This document shows, piece after piece, positions 54,301-61,007 of a stretch of DNA of 64,000 nucleotides (position 1 is its first letter; the number at the start of each line of letters is the position of its first letter). Below the pieces are notes generated by a model, which worked only from the letters and a program-made list of their open reading frames with translations, was not told where the DNA came from and ran no database searches. Position numbers and translations under genes: made by a program. Location of the stretch: the NCBI GenBank assembly GCA_946403855.1, contig CAMJBH010000001.1, positions 62,001 to 126,000 of the forward strand, given 5' to 3'. The stretch is from an uncultured Bacteroidales bacterium. Its GTDB lineage: Bacteria; Bacteroidota; Bacteroidia; Bacteroidales; UBA932.

Positions 54301-54618
54301 AACCACCACGTCATCGAGAAGCTCTCGGTCTTCCTTAAATGTGATGTTGATAAGGCTTCGGCCTCCGACCGCAAGCTCCTGCGTCTCGTATCCGAGGCAG
54401 GAAAATACAATCGTGGCGTCCGCCGGAGCCTGCAGCTGCCAGGAGCCGTCGGCGGCAGTAAGCGTTCCGTTGGTAGTGCCTTTCACAAACACTCCGGCCC
54501 CTTCCACAGGGGCGCCGTTTGCGTCAAGCACCTTTCCGCCTATTGCCGTCTGGGCGCTAAGCTGCACTCCCGCAAAAACCAGCAATGCGGAAAGCAAGGT
54601 AAGAATTCGTTTTGACAT
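51328..54618 (-). CDS. SusC/RagA-family TonB-linked outer-membrane receptor
   Basis: This is a 1096-residue TonB-dependent transporter. After the signal peptide (KRILTLLSALLVFAGVQLSAQ) come a carboxypeptidase-like domain (GKVLDANGAPVEGAGVFVKG) and a TonB box-like segment (DDVVVVGYATMKKRD). The plug follows (NVRGTGSIGAGGSSLVLIDG, VLKDASSTAVYGARGAFGV), then a 22-strand barrel ending in YPTFMSLAVGVNVTF. It imports substrate held by the SusD partner. The frame is open to 54741, but the ATG at 54618 gives the signal peptide and lies 39 bases after a promoter box. Confidence 0.95.
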   Translation of the reverse strand: MSKRILTLLSALLVFAGVQLSAQTAIGGKVLDANGAPVEGAGVFVKGTTNGTLTAADGSWQLQAPADATIVFSCLGYETQELAVGGRSLINITFKEDRELLDDVVVVGYATMKKRDLVGAVDAVGTEVIANRASSNLSRALQGEIAGLNITFNDSKPSHGGSYNVRGTGSIGAGGSSLVLIDGVEGSLAMVNPQDVESVSVLKDASSTAVYGARGAFGVILITTKNATKGRPVVNYNGSFIVNRRTVIPDDIHDSNEWLDIWIAVYDGYYNGSKSRLNHLDNKAPYSQAIYDEIARRKLDPSLPKVEENYDVSGFGYAYYDNFDWLGAFYRDFHYSTEHNLSVSGGNENADYYISGRFYDSQGVFKVGNEDYKKYNLRAKGTLKIRPWLKLSDNMSISIDDTYLPRQQAGQSVMRIMEHWANPMVGLTNPDGSWTPAAVGTGYAAYAEGKNYRKDNYLYLRNKTALDIDLWKDVLKFQADYSFNITERQYMLVQKMVDYSKYPGVFVSESATAGEKLQKIDYHTLYQSANAYATWTPKLGKNHSLTALLGYNVEWSTYSTLNATRVGFTTDKPSFALMDGEATITQAGNEWAYMGAFFRVNYNLLSRYLFEVSGRYDGSSKFPTYSRWGFFPSFSLGWRVSDEPWMKWSRNFLDNLKIRVSAGSMGNGSVSPYKYTSEMTLSKATDITLGGDLPIVTSVASTVPESLTWETSTTYDVGLDLDILQNRLSATFDIYRRMTTNMYTAGETLPGVFGASVPKGNNAELRTDGWELSLQWRDQFNLGGKPFSYSVKGSLWDSRSFVTKFNGNDGKKFGTIANLITNMGQPDYYEGMELGEMWGYTVVGLYKDWDDVANSATQNFKQTVNNAVYPGQVKFADLDLNGEIEYNGLTLEDHGDLSVIGNSLPRYRFGLNFNASWNGIGLNLFFQGVGKRDWYPGYDSGYFWGRYARPFFYFTPSIHRLSNPTVAQFDAEGNCTNWDTAYWPRPTTYQTNSTDKKTVLSTPNTRYMQNAAYLRLKNVELSYSFNEKVCKTLGLQGLKLFLNGENLLTMTPLHKWAPNLDPEGIDGGDTDFSSNTLNGTAYPTFMSLAVGVNVTF

Positions 54619-54657
54619 AAGTAGTATTGGTTGAGTTGTTAGTGTCGTTAATATTCC

Positions 54658-54689
54658 TAAAGATAGGGAAAAAAACGAGACAATGCAAA
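54658..54689 (-). promoter_or_regulatory. Promoter of the susC-susD-lipoprotein unit
   Basis: On the minus strand TTTG (54686-54689) and TATCTTTA (54658-54665, one base off consensus) are 20 bases apart, about 40 bases before the susC ATG. Confidence 0.6.
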
Positions 54690-54732
54690 CACAAGCACAA
54701 AAAAAGGCCGCCGGAAAGGCGACCTGTTGCTT

Positions 54733-54808
54733 TGGAGCCACTCATCAGGCTCGAACTGACGACCTGCGCGTTACGAATGCGCTGCTCTACCGACTGAGCT
54801 AAAGTGGC
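54733..54808 (-). tRNA. tRNA-Thr (anticodon CGT)
   Basis: On the minus strand: acceptor GCCACTT/GAGTGGC, D-stem GCTC/GAGC, anticodon loop TTCGTAA (anticodon CGT) and T-loop TTCGAGC. The anticodon stem GCGCA/CGCGC has an A-C mismatch at its last pair. Discriminator T is followed by an encoded CCA (54733-54735), unlike the other two tRNAs here. It lies within the 310-base gap between susC and the sirtuin gene. Confidence 0.92.
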
Positions 54809-54818
54809 ATTTGGACTG

Positions 54819-54850
54819 CAAATATAATTCTTTTTAGAGGAATCTGCAAA
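54819..54850 (-). promoter_or_regulatory. Promoter of tRNA-Thr
   Basis: On the minus strand TTTG (54847-54850) and TATATTTG (54819-54826) are exactly 20 bases apart. The tRNA starts 10 bases after the -7 box. Confidence 0.78.
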
Positions 54851-54855
54851 TTAAC

Positions 54856-54923
54856 GTTCAGAGAGAAATCCTACCGGGACCTTTTCTCATGTTTTACGGT
54901 CCCGGTAGGATTTCTCTCTGAAC
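54856..54923. terminator. Perfect 26-bp hairpin after the sirtuin gene
   Basis: Arms 54856-54881 and 54898-54923 are a perfect inverted repeat with a 16-base loop, starting 5 bases after the sirtuin stop. There is no T tract. It probably ends the sirtuin transcript just before the tRNA-Thr promoter, but its length and perfection exceed what a terminator needs. Confidence 0.55.
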
Positions 54924-54928
54924 CATCA

Positions 54929-55645
54929 TTATTGAGACAATAATGCTTTCAGCTTTTTCATTCCCGCCGTGGCCACGTCGTTTATGAAAGTAACGCCCGG
55001 GACCTGAAGACCGAGATGTGAATCCGGGTCTATGAGGAAGATTCTGCAGCCGTCCGGGGCATAATGGTAGAGACTGGCCGCCGGATACACCTGCAGGGAG
55101 GTTCCCACAATGACAAGAATGTCGGCTACGCTCACCAGCCGGGCTGCTGTCTCGAGGTTTGGCACCGCCTCTCCGAACCACACGATGTGCGGGCGCAGCT
55201 GCCTTGAATGAGGCCCTCCCTGCTCGCCGAGAGCCACAGGCCGGTAGCCGATATCCTGTACATACTTCAGGGAATAACCGTCGGCGTCGGTATAGCAGTC
55301 CTCGGGACGCACCTTGGTGAGCTCTCCATGAAGATGCAGCACCCGGGTGCTGCCGGCCCTCTCGTGGAGGTTGTCCACATTCTGGGTAATGACGCAGACA
55401 TTGTAGTCTTTCTCAAGCTCCGCCACTATGCGATGGGCTTCGTTAGGTTCGACCTCCGGGAGCTGCGCCCTGCGTTCGTTATAGAACTTAAGAACTTTTG
55501 CAGGATTCCGTCTCCAGCCCTCCGGAGTGCATATTTCCTCTACCGGGACATTGTCCCAAAGCCCGTTACCTCCTCTGAATGTGGAGATTCCGCTTTCTGC
55601 GCTGATTCCGGAGCCGCTCAGCACCACAAGATTATTTTTCTTCAT
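54929..55645 (-). CDS. cobB: SIR2-family NAD-dependent protein deacylase
   Basis: This is a 238-residue class III sirtuin that removes acyl groups from lysines using NAD+. VVLSGSGISAESGISTFRGG is the NAD-binding start, ITQNVDNLHERAG and LHLHGELTKV carry the catalytic His, and PHIVWFGEAVPNLE and ILVIVGTSLQVYPAASL follow. Only one cysteine is found in the region where many sirtuins bind zinc, as in related Bacteroidota proteins, so the zinc site is probably absent. The open frame extends to 55726; ATG 55645 gives the family start and lies 6 bases after a -7 box. Confidence 0.9.
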   Translation of the reverse strand: MKKNNLVVLSGSGISAESGISTFRGGNGLWDNVPVEEICTPEGWRRNPAKVLKFYNERRAQLPEVEPNEAHRIVAELEKDYNVCVITQNVDNLHERAGSTRVLHLHGELTKVRPEDCYTDADGYSLKYVQDIGYRPVALGEQGGPHSRQLRPHIVWFGEAVPNLETAARLVSVADILVIVGTSLQVYPAASLYHYAPDGCRIFLIDPDSHLGLQVPGVTFINDVATAGMKKLKALLSQ

Positions 55646-55651
55646 AATGTT

Positions 55652-55659
55652 CAAAGTTA
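55652..55659 (-). promoter_or_regulatory. Promoter -7 box of the sirtuin gene
   Basis: On the minus strand this reads TAACTTTG, 6 bases before the ATG at 55645, so the transcript should be leaderless or nearly so. The -33 element is only TTTC-like. Confidence 0.5.
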
Positions 55660-55669
55660 AAAACAATTT

Positions 55670-55701
55670 TTTGTTTGATTGAAATATTTGGCTTATTATT
55701 G
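55670..55701 (+). promoter_or_regulatory. Promoter of the acidic protein and ClC channel genes
   Basis: TTTG (55670-55673) and TATTATTG (55694-55701, one base off consensus) are 20 bases apart. The first ATG is 26 bases downstream. It is divergent from the sirtuin promoter. Confidence 0.5.
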
Positions 55702-55726
55702 CACCCGAATAAGCCAGATATAGCAA

Positions 55727-56113
55727 ATGAACTCAGATACCAAGCACAGACACGTAATAAGCCAGGAGAACCTTCCGGCCGAAATTGCTTCACTGTTCAA
55801 CGAGAAATATCCCAAAGGTTTCAGCGACTTGCTGCCAGACCTGGTCAAGTACTCTCCGGGAGTCAATCCCCGCACGGGAAAGACCATCGACCCGTTTTAC
55901 GCAGTGACCATCGAGACCGACTCCGACATCTACCTGGTGAAGATCAAAGTGGATATCGACAATCCCGAAGACGTGGAGCGCTGGCTTGAAGGCGAAGAAG
56001 AAGCCGAGGCCGAAGAGGTGGCCGGAACCAACGGTACTCCCGACGGCGACACTCCGCTGCCAGACGACAATATTTCCCAGTACGGCGGGGATGACGACTC
56101 CTCAGACGCATAA
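55727..56113 (+). CDS. Acidic hypothetical protein upstream of a ClC channel
   Basis: I do not recognise this 128-residue protein. It is soluble-looking, with a folded front part (residues 12-85, ending IYLVKIKVDIDNPEDVERWL) and a very acidic, probably disordered tail (GEEEAEAEEVAG, GDDDSSDA). It has its own promoter and a normal Bacteroidota codon pattern, so it is likely real. Its last 23 bases overlap the start of the ClC gene in another frame, so translation of the two is probably linked. A regulatory or partner role for the channel is only a guess. Confidence 0.65.
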   Translation: MNSDTKHRHVISQENLPAEIASLFNEKYPKGFSDLLPDLVKYSPGVNPRTGKTIDPFYAVTIETDSDIYLVKIKVDIDNPEDVERWLEGEEEAEAEEVAGTNGTPDGDTPLPDDNISQYGGDDDSSDA

Positions 56114-57851
56114 GCAAGGTTTTTTCCATCCGTCCGAGCGCAGCCTTCTGCTGCTGCTCAGTTTCTTGGTGGGCATATGTTCTGGACTTGCCGCCGTGCT
56201 GCTGACAAGTTGCATAGACGGCATCAAGCATCTGCTGGACAACACCTTAAGTCTTAGTTACAACATCCAGTACCTGCTGCTTCCAGGCGCAGGAATGCTG
56301 ATTAGCCTGCTGCTCCTCCGCTTTGTAATCAAAGACAACATAAGCCACGGCGTGACCAAAGTGCTGCTGGCCGTCAGCCGGGGCGAGTCCAAAATCAAGC
56401 CGCACAACATGTGGTCGTCTATGCTCACCTCCTCCGTGACCATAGGCTTCGGCGGCTCGGTTGGAGCGGAGGCTCCAATAGTGTACACGGGAGCCGCAAT
56501 CGGCAGCAACTTGGGCCGCAGTTTCGGCCTGTCTTACAGAAACGTAACCATTCTGCTGGGCTGCGGCGCCGCCGGGGCCATCTCGGGAATATTCAAGGCT
56601 CCGCTCGCGGGAGTGCTTTTCACCATGGAGATACTTCTTTTCAATATCTCCTTGTCTTCAATGCTTCCGCTGCTCATTTCCACCATTTCGGCAACCGTAG
56701 TATCATATATCTTCCGAGGCCAGACGCCCATGTTCGCCTGCTCGCTCACACCTTTCGCGATGGGCAATATCCCCTTCTACATCCTCATGGGTGTGGTCCT
56801 GGGGTTCGGGTCGCTGTATTTTACCAACACCACGCTGTGGCTGGAAGACAAAATCGCCAAGATAGGCAACCAGTACTTCAGATGGCTCATCTGCGCCGTG
56901 GGGCTCGGCCTCACCATTTTCTTGTTTCCGCAGCTTTACGGCGAAGGGTACGGAGTGCTGTCCGACCTGCTCAACGGGCGTGAGATAGAAGCTGAAGGCC
57001 GTTCCATATTGTCTTTCATGATGCAGTCCGGCTGGGGCGTCATCGCGTTTTTCGCCCTGGTGTTCTTCATTAAAGTGCTGGCCATGACAGCCACCAACGC
57101 CGGTGGAGGCAACGGCGGTACATTCGGTCCCACACTGTTCTGCGGGGCCATTGCAGGCTTTGTGGTGGCACGGTGCTTTAACATGCTGGGGGCAGGAGTT
57201 CCCGAACAGAACTTCGTGCTGGTGGGCATGGCAGCCTTGATGGCCGGAGTCATGCAGGCCCCGATGACCGCCATCTTCCTTATCGCCGAAATCTCCGGAG
57301 GATACGAGCTGCTTATTCCGCTAATTCTCACCGCAACAGTCTCTTACGGCACTGTACGCCTGTTCCAGAAATATTCTATCTATTCCAAGCGCATTGCCCA
57401 GAGCGGCGACCTGCTCACCCACGACAACGACCAGGCGGTGCTCACTCTGCTGCACACGTCCGACCTCATCAGGGACAAATATCCGCGCCTGCGCATTGAG
57501 CAGCGCCTCCGCGACGTAGTTGCCGCCGTAAAAGACAGCACCGCAGCCGTGATCGCAGTGGTCGATACCGACGGCCGCTTCCAAGGGCTCATCGACATAG
57601 GCAACGTGCGCAAGTACCTGCTACGTACCGACTTATACGACAAGCTCAAGGTGGAGAACCTCATGGAGACCGCTCCTGCCCTCATTCGAGAGGACGAGAA
57701 AATGGAAAGCGTGATGCGTAAGTTCGACTCCACCGGGGCCTGGCGTCTGCCGGTGGTCGATGCCGAATCAAGGTACCTCGGTTTCATATCCCGGTCGCGC
57801 CTGCTCACAGCTTACCGCCGGGAGCTCAAAGAGATTTCCAACGAAGACTAG
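56091..57851 (+). CDS. ClC-family chloride channel/antiporter with CBS domains
   Basis: This is a 586-residue ClC protein. Helices start at residue about 20 (LLLLLSFLVGICSGLAAVLL). The selectivity and gating segment GGSVGAEAPIVYTG keeps the gating Glu, and NAGGGNGGTFGPTLFCGAI is the second ion-pathway motif. After about residue 425 come two CBS domains (VKDSTAAVIAVVDTDGRFQG; LPVVDAESRYLGFISRSRL), which in relatives bind nucleotides. The ATG at 56091 lies inside the end of the acidic protein gene. The longer open frame from 55986 would add a region overlapping that gene and is unlikely. Confidence 0.9.
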   Translation: MTTPQTHKQGFFHPSERSLLLLLSFLVGICSGLAAVLLTSCIDGIKHLLDNTLSLSYNIQYLLLPGAGMLISLLLLRFVIKDNISHGVTKVLLAVSRGESKIKPHNMWSSMLTSSVTIGFGGSVGAEAPIVYTGAAIGSNLGRSFGLSYRNVTILLGCGAAGAISGIFKAPLAGVLFTMEILLFNISLSSMLPLLISTISATVVSYIFRGQTPMFACSLTPFAMGNIPFYILMGVVLGFGSLYFTNTTLWLEDKIAKIGNQYFRWLICAVGLGLTIFLFPQLYGEGYGVLSDLLNGREIEAEGRSILSFMMQSGWGVIAFFALVFFIKVLAMTATNAGGGNGGTFGPTLFCGAIAGFVVARCFNMLGAGVPEQNFVLVGMAALMAGVMQAPMTAIFLIAEISGGYELLIPLILTATVSYGTVRLFQKYSIYSKRIAQSGDLLTHDNDQAVLTLLHTSDLIRDKYPRLRIEQRLRDVVAAVKDSTAAVIAVVDTDGRFQGLIDIGNVRKYLLRTDLYDKLKVENLMETAPALIREDEKMESVMRKFDSTGAWRLPVVDAESRYLGFISRSRLLTAYRRELKEISNED

Positions 57852-57897
57852 TCAGGCCGGCGGGGCCTCCGACAACAGGCCGCCGGGCATGATAGCC

Positions 57898-57933
57898 GCG
57901 CTTATGGGTGCCGGCAAGCGTACCCACAAGCAC
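57898..57933. repeat. REP-like hairpin, copy 1 (between convergent ClC and tex genes)
   Basis: A 12-bp imperfect stem, GCGCTTATGGGT with ACCCACAAGCAC, encloses the loop GCCGGCAAGCGT. The same unit occurs in reverse orientation at 60917-60952. Nearly all differences between the two are transitions, and the loop differs at one base. Confidence 0.55.
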
Positions 57934-57948
57934 AGTCGGACACGGGGG

Positions 57949-60105
57949 TTACAACAACTTCAGTCCTATGCGGCGACGGTCGAGGTCGATGGAAAGGACT
58001 TGGACGCGGACTTGCTGATGGAGCTTGACCACACGCGAAGGGTCGGTGCCGCGGGGGCCCATCTGCGACACGTGCACGAGGCCATTGTCGTGCAGGCCTA
58101 TGTCCACGAAGGCTCCGAACGCAGTGATGTTGGTGACTATGCCCGGAAGTTCCATGCCGGTCTTGAGGTCCTCAAGCTCATGAATATCATCTGAAAAGGC
58201 AAATTCGGATGCCTGCTCCCGAGGGTCCAGCCCGGGCTTTGCAAGCTCTTTCAGGATGTCCCGGACAGTCGGAAGACCGACATCTCCGCTGACAAAGTCC
58301 TCAGCCTTGATGCGTGCGCACAATTCTGCATTTCCAACCAAGTCGCGAGTGCTGACGCCCAGGGACCGGGCCATCGCATCCACCACATGGTAAGATTCGG
58401 GATGCACAGCCGAAGCGTCCAGGGGATTGTCGGCGCCGGGAATCCGGAGAAATCCAGCGCACTGCTCAAACGCCTTCGGACCGAGGCGCGGAACTTTGAG
58501 CAGCTGGGAACGACTGCTGAAAGCACCGTTCTGCGCCCTCCACGTAACGATATTCCGAGCAAGCACCGGCCCGATGCCGGCCACGTACGATAGCAGGTAG
58601 GGCGATGCCGTGTTGAGATTGACACCGACGCTGTTGACGCAAGACTCTACAGTGTTGTCCAATTTCTCCTTAAGGAGGGCCTGGTCCACATCGTGCTGAT
58701 ACTGACCGATTCCGAGATTCTTGGGGTCTATCTTCACAAGTTCGGAAAGAGGGTCCATCAAGCGCCGGCCGATGCTCACGGCCCCGCGCACCGTCACATC
58801 TTCATCGGGAAACTCTTCCCGAGCAATCTCTGAGGCGCTGTATATCGAGGCTCCGTCTTCACTGACCGTCCACAGCTTGCAGCCGGCCGGAAGCTGAATC
58901 TTGCGGAAGAATTCCTCCGTCTCGCGCGACGCGGTTCCATTGCCTATAGCAACTGCCTGGATATGGTACTTATCCAGCATGGACTGCACAGACATGAGCG
59001 CCTTGACCTTCTCGTTCTGAGGAGGATGGGGATAAATGATCGTGTGATACAAAAGGCCTCCCTGTTCGTCCAGACAGGCGATTTTGCAGCCGTTACGGAA
59101 GCCCGGGTCCACCGCCATGGTGCGTTTCTCGCCCACGGGGGCCTGCAGGAGCAGCTGGCGCAGATTCTCTCCGAATACGCGAATCGATTCTATGTCGGCC
59201 TTTTGTTTGGCCTCGCGTATAACTTCTCCGCTTATGGAGGGTTCAAGCAGACGTTTGAAGGAATCGGCGACTGCCTCTTTTATCTGGTCTGCAAGGGCTC
59301 CGCCGGGATAACCCTGAGCCTGGCAGAAGTCATAGTAAACCTTGTTTCCGCATTTTTCGGCATCTGTATCCAGTCCCACGGACAAGAAGCCTTCGTTCTG
59401 GGCCCTCAAGATGGCCAGCAGGTTATGGGACGACATGCGATCCAGCGGCATCTTGAAGTCGAAATAATTGCGGTACTTGCCGGCCTCTGGATTGTCTTTG
59501 GCGGCTTTGGTGGCCTTGGACTCAAGCCTGCGGGTGCGGAAGATATTCCTGAGGTCCTGCCTTATGACAGCAGTCTCCGACAAGCGTTCGGCGATGATGT
59601 CTCTGGCTCCCGAAAGAGCGGCCTCAGTGCTTTCCGCCCCCGTTTTTCCCTTCAAAGAGGGAGAGCCGGAGGTGAAAGCCCGGGCGCTTTGATGAGGGTC
59701 GCGGGTTTTGAGGTTCCACATAAGGTCGGCGAGAGGTTCAAGGCCAAGTTCTTTGGCTATTGTAGCCTTGGTGCGGCGCTTGGGACGCCATGGGAGGTAG
59801 ATGTCTTCCAGTTCGGCGGCATCGGTGCATCCCTCTATCCGGGACTTCAATTCTTCGGTCAAGGCTCCGGCTTCTTCGATGGTGGCCAGGATGGTCTCCT
59901 TGCGCTTCTCCATCTGGTCGAAGACATCTATCCAATGCTTGACCTCCGCCACGGTGGCGTCGTCCATGCCGCCGGTCTTTTCCTTGCGGTAACGGCTTAT
60001 GAAGGGGATGGTGTCGCCGTCGGCGAACATGTCGGCGCAATTCTCTATCTGCCAGACCTTTGCGCCAACCGTGGAGGCTATCTGCCTAAGGTATATCTCT
60101 TTCAT
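57949..60105 (-). CDS. tex: Tex-family RNA-binding transcription accessory protein
   Basis: This is a 718-residue Tex protein. The N-terminal helical region (FISRYRKEKTGGMDDATVAE) is followed by the YqgF-like domain (RTMAVDPGFRNGCKIACLD). Helix-hairpin-helix motifs (NTASPYLLSYVAGIGPVLAR) come next, and a C-terminal S1 RNA-binding domain (GIVTNITAFGAFVDIGLHD, LVHVSQM) ends the protein. Tex binds RNA and influences transcription and stress tolerance in several bacteria. The ATG shares one base with the stop of the mannosyltransferase-like gene (TAATG). Confidence 0.95.
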   Translation of the reverse strand: MKEIYLRQIASTVGAKVWQIENCADMFADGDTIPFISRYRKEKTGGMDDATVAEVKHWIDVFDQMEKRKETILATIEEAGALTEELKSRIEGCTDAAELEDIYLPWRPKRRTKATIAKELGLEPLADLMWNLKTRDPHQSARAFTSGSPSLKGKTGAESTEAALSGARDIIAERLSETAVIRQDLRNIFRTRRLESKATKAAKDNPEAGKYRNYFDFKMPLDRMSSHNLLAILRAQNEGFLSVGLDTDAEKCGNKVYYDFCQAQGYPGGALADQIKEAVADSFKRLLEPSISGEVIREAKQKADIESIRVFGENLRQLLLQAPVGEKRTMAVDPGFRNGCKIACLDEQGGLLYHTIIYPHPPQNEKVKALMSVQSMLDKYHIQAVAIGNGTASRETEEFFRKIQLPAGCKLWTVSEDGASIYSASEIAREEFPDEDVTVRGAVSIGRRLMDPLSELVKIDPKNLGIGQYQHDVDQALLKEKLDNTVESCVNSVGVNLNTASPYLLSYVAGIGPVLARNIVTWRAQNGAFSSRSQLLKVPRLGPKAFEQCAGFLRIPGADNPLDASAVHPESYHVVDAMARSLGVSTRDLVGNAELCARIKAEDFVSGDVGLPTVRDILKELAKPGLDPREQASEFAFSDDIHELEDLKTGMELPGIVTNITAFGAFVDIGLHDNGLVHVSQMGPRGTDPSRVVKLHQQVRVQVLSIDLDRRRIGLKLL

Positions 60106-60812
60106 TAGAACTTCCGGAATCGAAGTTTGATGACGCCCCAGAATGCCTCTCCGAAAATGCCTCCTGACATTTTGGATGTGCCTTCTTTGCGGTTGACGAA
60201 GATAACAGGCACTTCGGCAATACGTAAGCCTTTCTTGTAGGCGGTGTATTTCATCTCTATCTGGAAACCGTACCCCTTCATCTGCACCGCGTCCAAATCA
60301 ATGGTTTCGAGGGCCTTGCGGCTGTAGCAGACAAAGCCGGCTGTGCTGTCGTAGATCTTGAATCCCAGCATTGTACGCACATAGACGGAGGCGAAATAGG
60401 AAATAAGGATGCGGCCGATGGGCCAGTTGACTACGCTCACGCCGTTGCAGTAGCGCGAGCCTATCGACATGTCCGCACCGTTCTGACATGCTTCCAAAAG
60501 CCTCGGAAGGTCCGCGGGAGCGTGGGAGAAATCGGCATCCATCTCAAAGACAAAGTCGTAGCCTCTTTCGAGCGCCCACTTGAAACCGGTCAGATATGCG
60601 GTTCCGAGGCCAAGTTTTCCCTCCCTTTCGATAAGGTGGAGCCGGCCGTCGAACTCTGCCTGCAAACCCTTCACCACGCCGGCGGTTCCGTCGGGAGAAC
60701 CATCGTCAATGATAAGTATTTCAAACCCCTCGGGCAGGCCAAGCACTGCGCGGATAATCTTTTCAGCATTCTCAACCTCGTTGTAGGTCGGTATAATCAC
60801 CAGATTCTTCAT
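60105..60812 (-). CDS. Polyprenol monophosphomannose synthase-like glycosyltransferase (GT2)
   Basis: This is a 235-residue DPM1-like enzyme that should transfer mannose (or glucose) from a nucleotide sugar to polyprenyl phosphate on the cytoplasmic face. LVIIPTYNEVENAEKIIRAV, ILIIDDGSPDGTAGVV and VFEMDADFSHAPADLPRLL (DxD-type motif) are the GT2 signatures, and GSRYCNGVSVVNWPIGR is typical of the dolichol-phosphate branch. Products may serve protein O-glycosylation known in Bacteroidales. The ATG at 60812 is chosen over the upstream open frame; a TATATTTG box lies 7 bases before it. It is coupled to tex. Confidence 0.88.
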   Translation of the reverse strand: MKNLVIIPTYNEVENAEKIIRAVLGLPEGFEILIIDDGSPDGTAGVVKGLQAEFDGRLHLIEREGKLGLGTAYLTGFKWALERGYDFVFEMDADFSHAPADLPRLLEACQNGADMSIGSRYCNGVSVVNWPIGRILISYFASVYVRTMLGFKIYDSTAGFVCYSRKALETIDLDAVQMKGYGFQIEMKYTAYKKGLRIAEVPVIFVNRKEGTSKMSGGIFGEAFWGVIKLRFRKF

Positions 60813-60819
60813 ATGAATG

Positions 60820-60827
60820 CAAATATA
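60820..60827 (-). promoter_or_regulatory. Promoter -7 box of the mannosyltransferase-like gene and tex
   Basis: On the minus strand this reads TATATTTG, 7 bases before the ATG at 60812, predicting a leaderless or very short-leader mRNA. No -33 TTTG is clear. Confidence 0.5.
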
Positions 60828-60916
60828 AAAAATATCACGGAAAATATTCAGTCCCGGCACCCATTACCCTATTATCATTCGGATGTTCCCGCCTTCTCCG
60901 TCAGCGAGCCCGATCC

Positions 60917-60952
60917 GTACCTATGGGTACACTTGCCGGCACCTATAAGCAC
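60917..60952. repeat. REP-like hairpin, copy 2 (between divergent genes)
   Basis: In reverse complement this reads GTGCTTATAGGT, loop GCCGGCAAGTGT, then ACCCATAGGTAC. It matches copy 1 (57898-57933) at 28 of 36 positions and keeps most of the pairing through G-U-compatible changes. It lies 26 bases before the ettA -7 box. Confidence 0.55.
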
Positions 60953-60954
60953 AG

Positions 60955-60985
60955 TTTCGATTATTGGAAAAATTGCCTATCTTTG
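60955..60985 (+). promoter_or_regulatory. Promoter of ettA
   Basis: TATCTTTG (60978-60985) matches the -7 consensus; TTTC (60955-60958) sits 19 bases upstream as a near -33 element. The ATG follows 22 bases after the -7 box. Confidence 0.6.
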
Positions 60986-61007
60986 ACAATCACCAGCAAT
61001 TCTATCT

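Noticed and set aside
54736..54808. tRNA-Thr as a pseudo-tRNA because of the A-C pair in the anticodon stem
   Set aside because: All other stems pair, a consensus promoter and an encoded CCA are present, and one mismatch at that position is tolerated in functional tRNAs.
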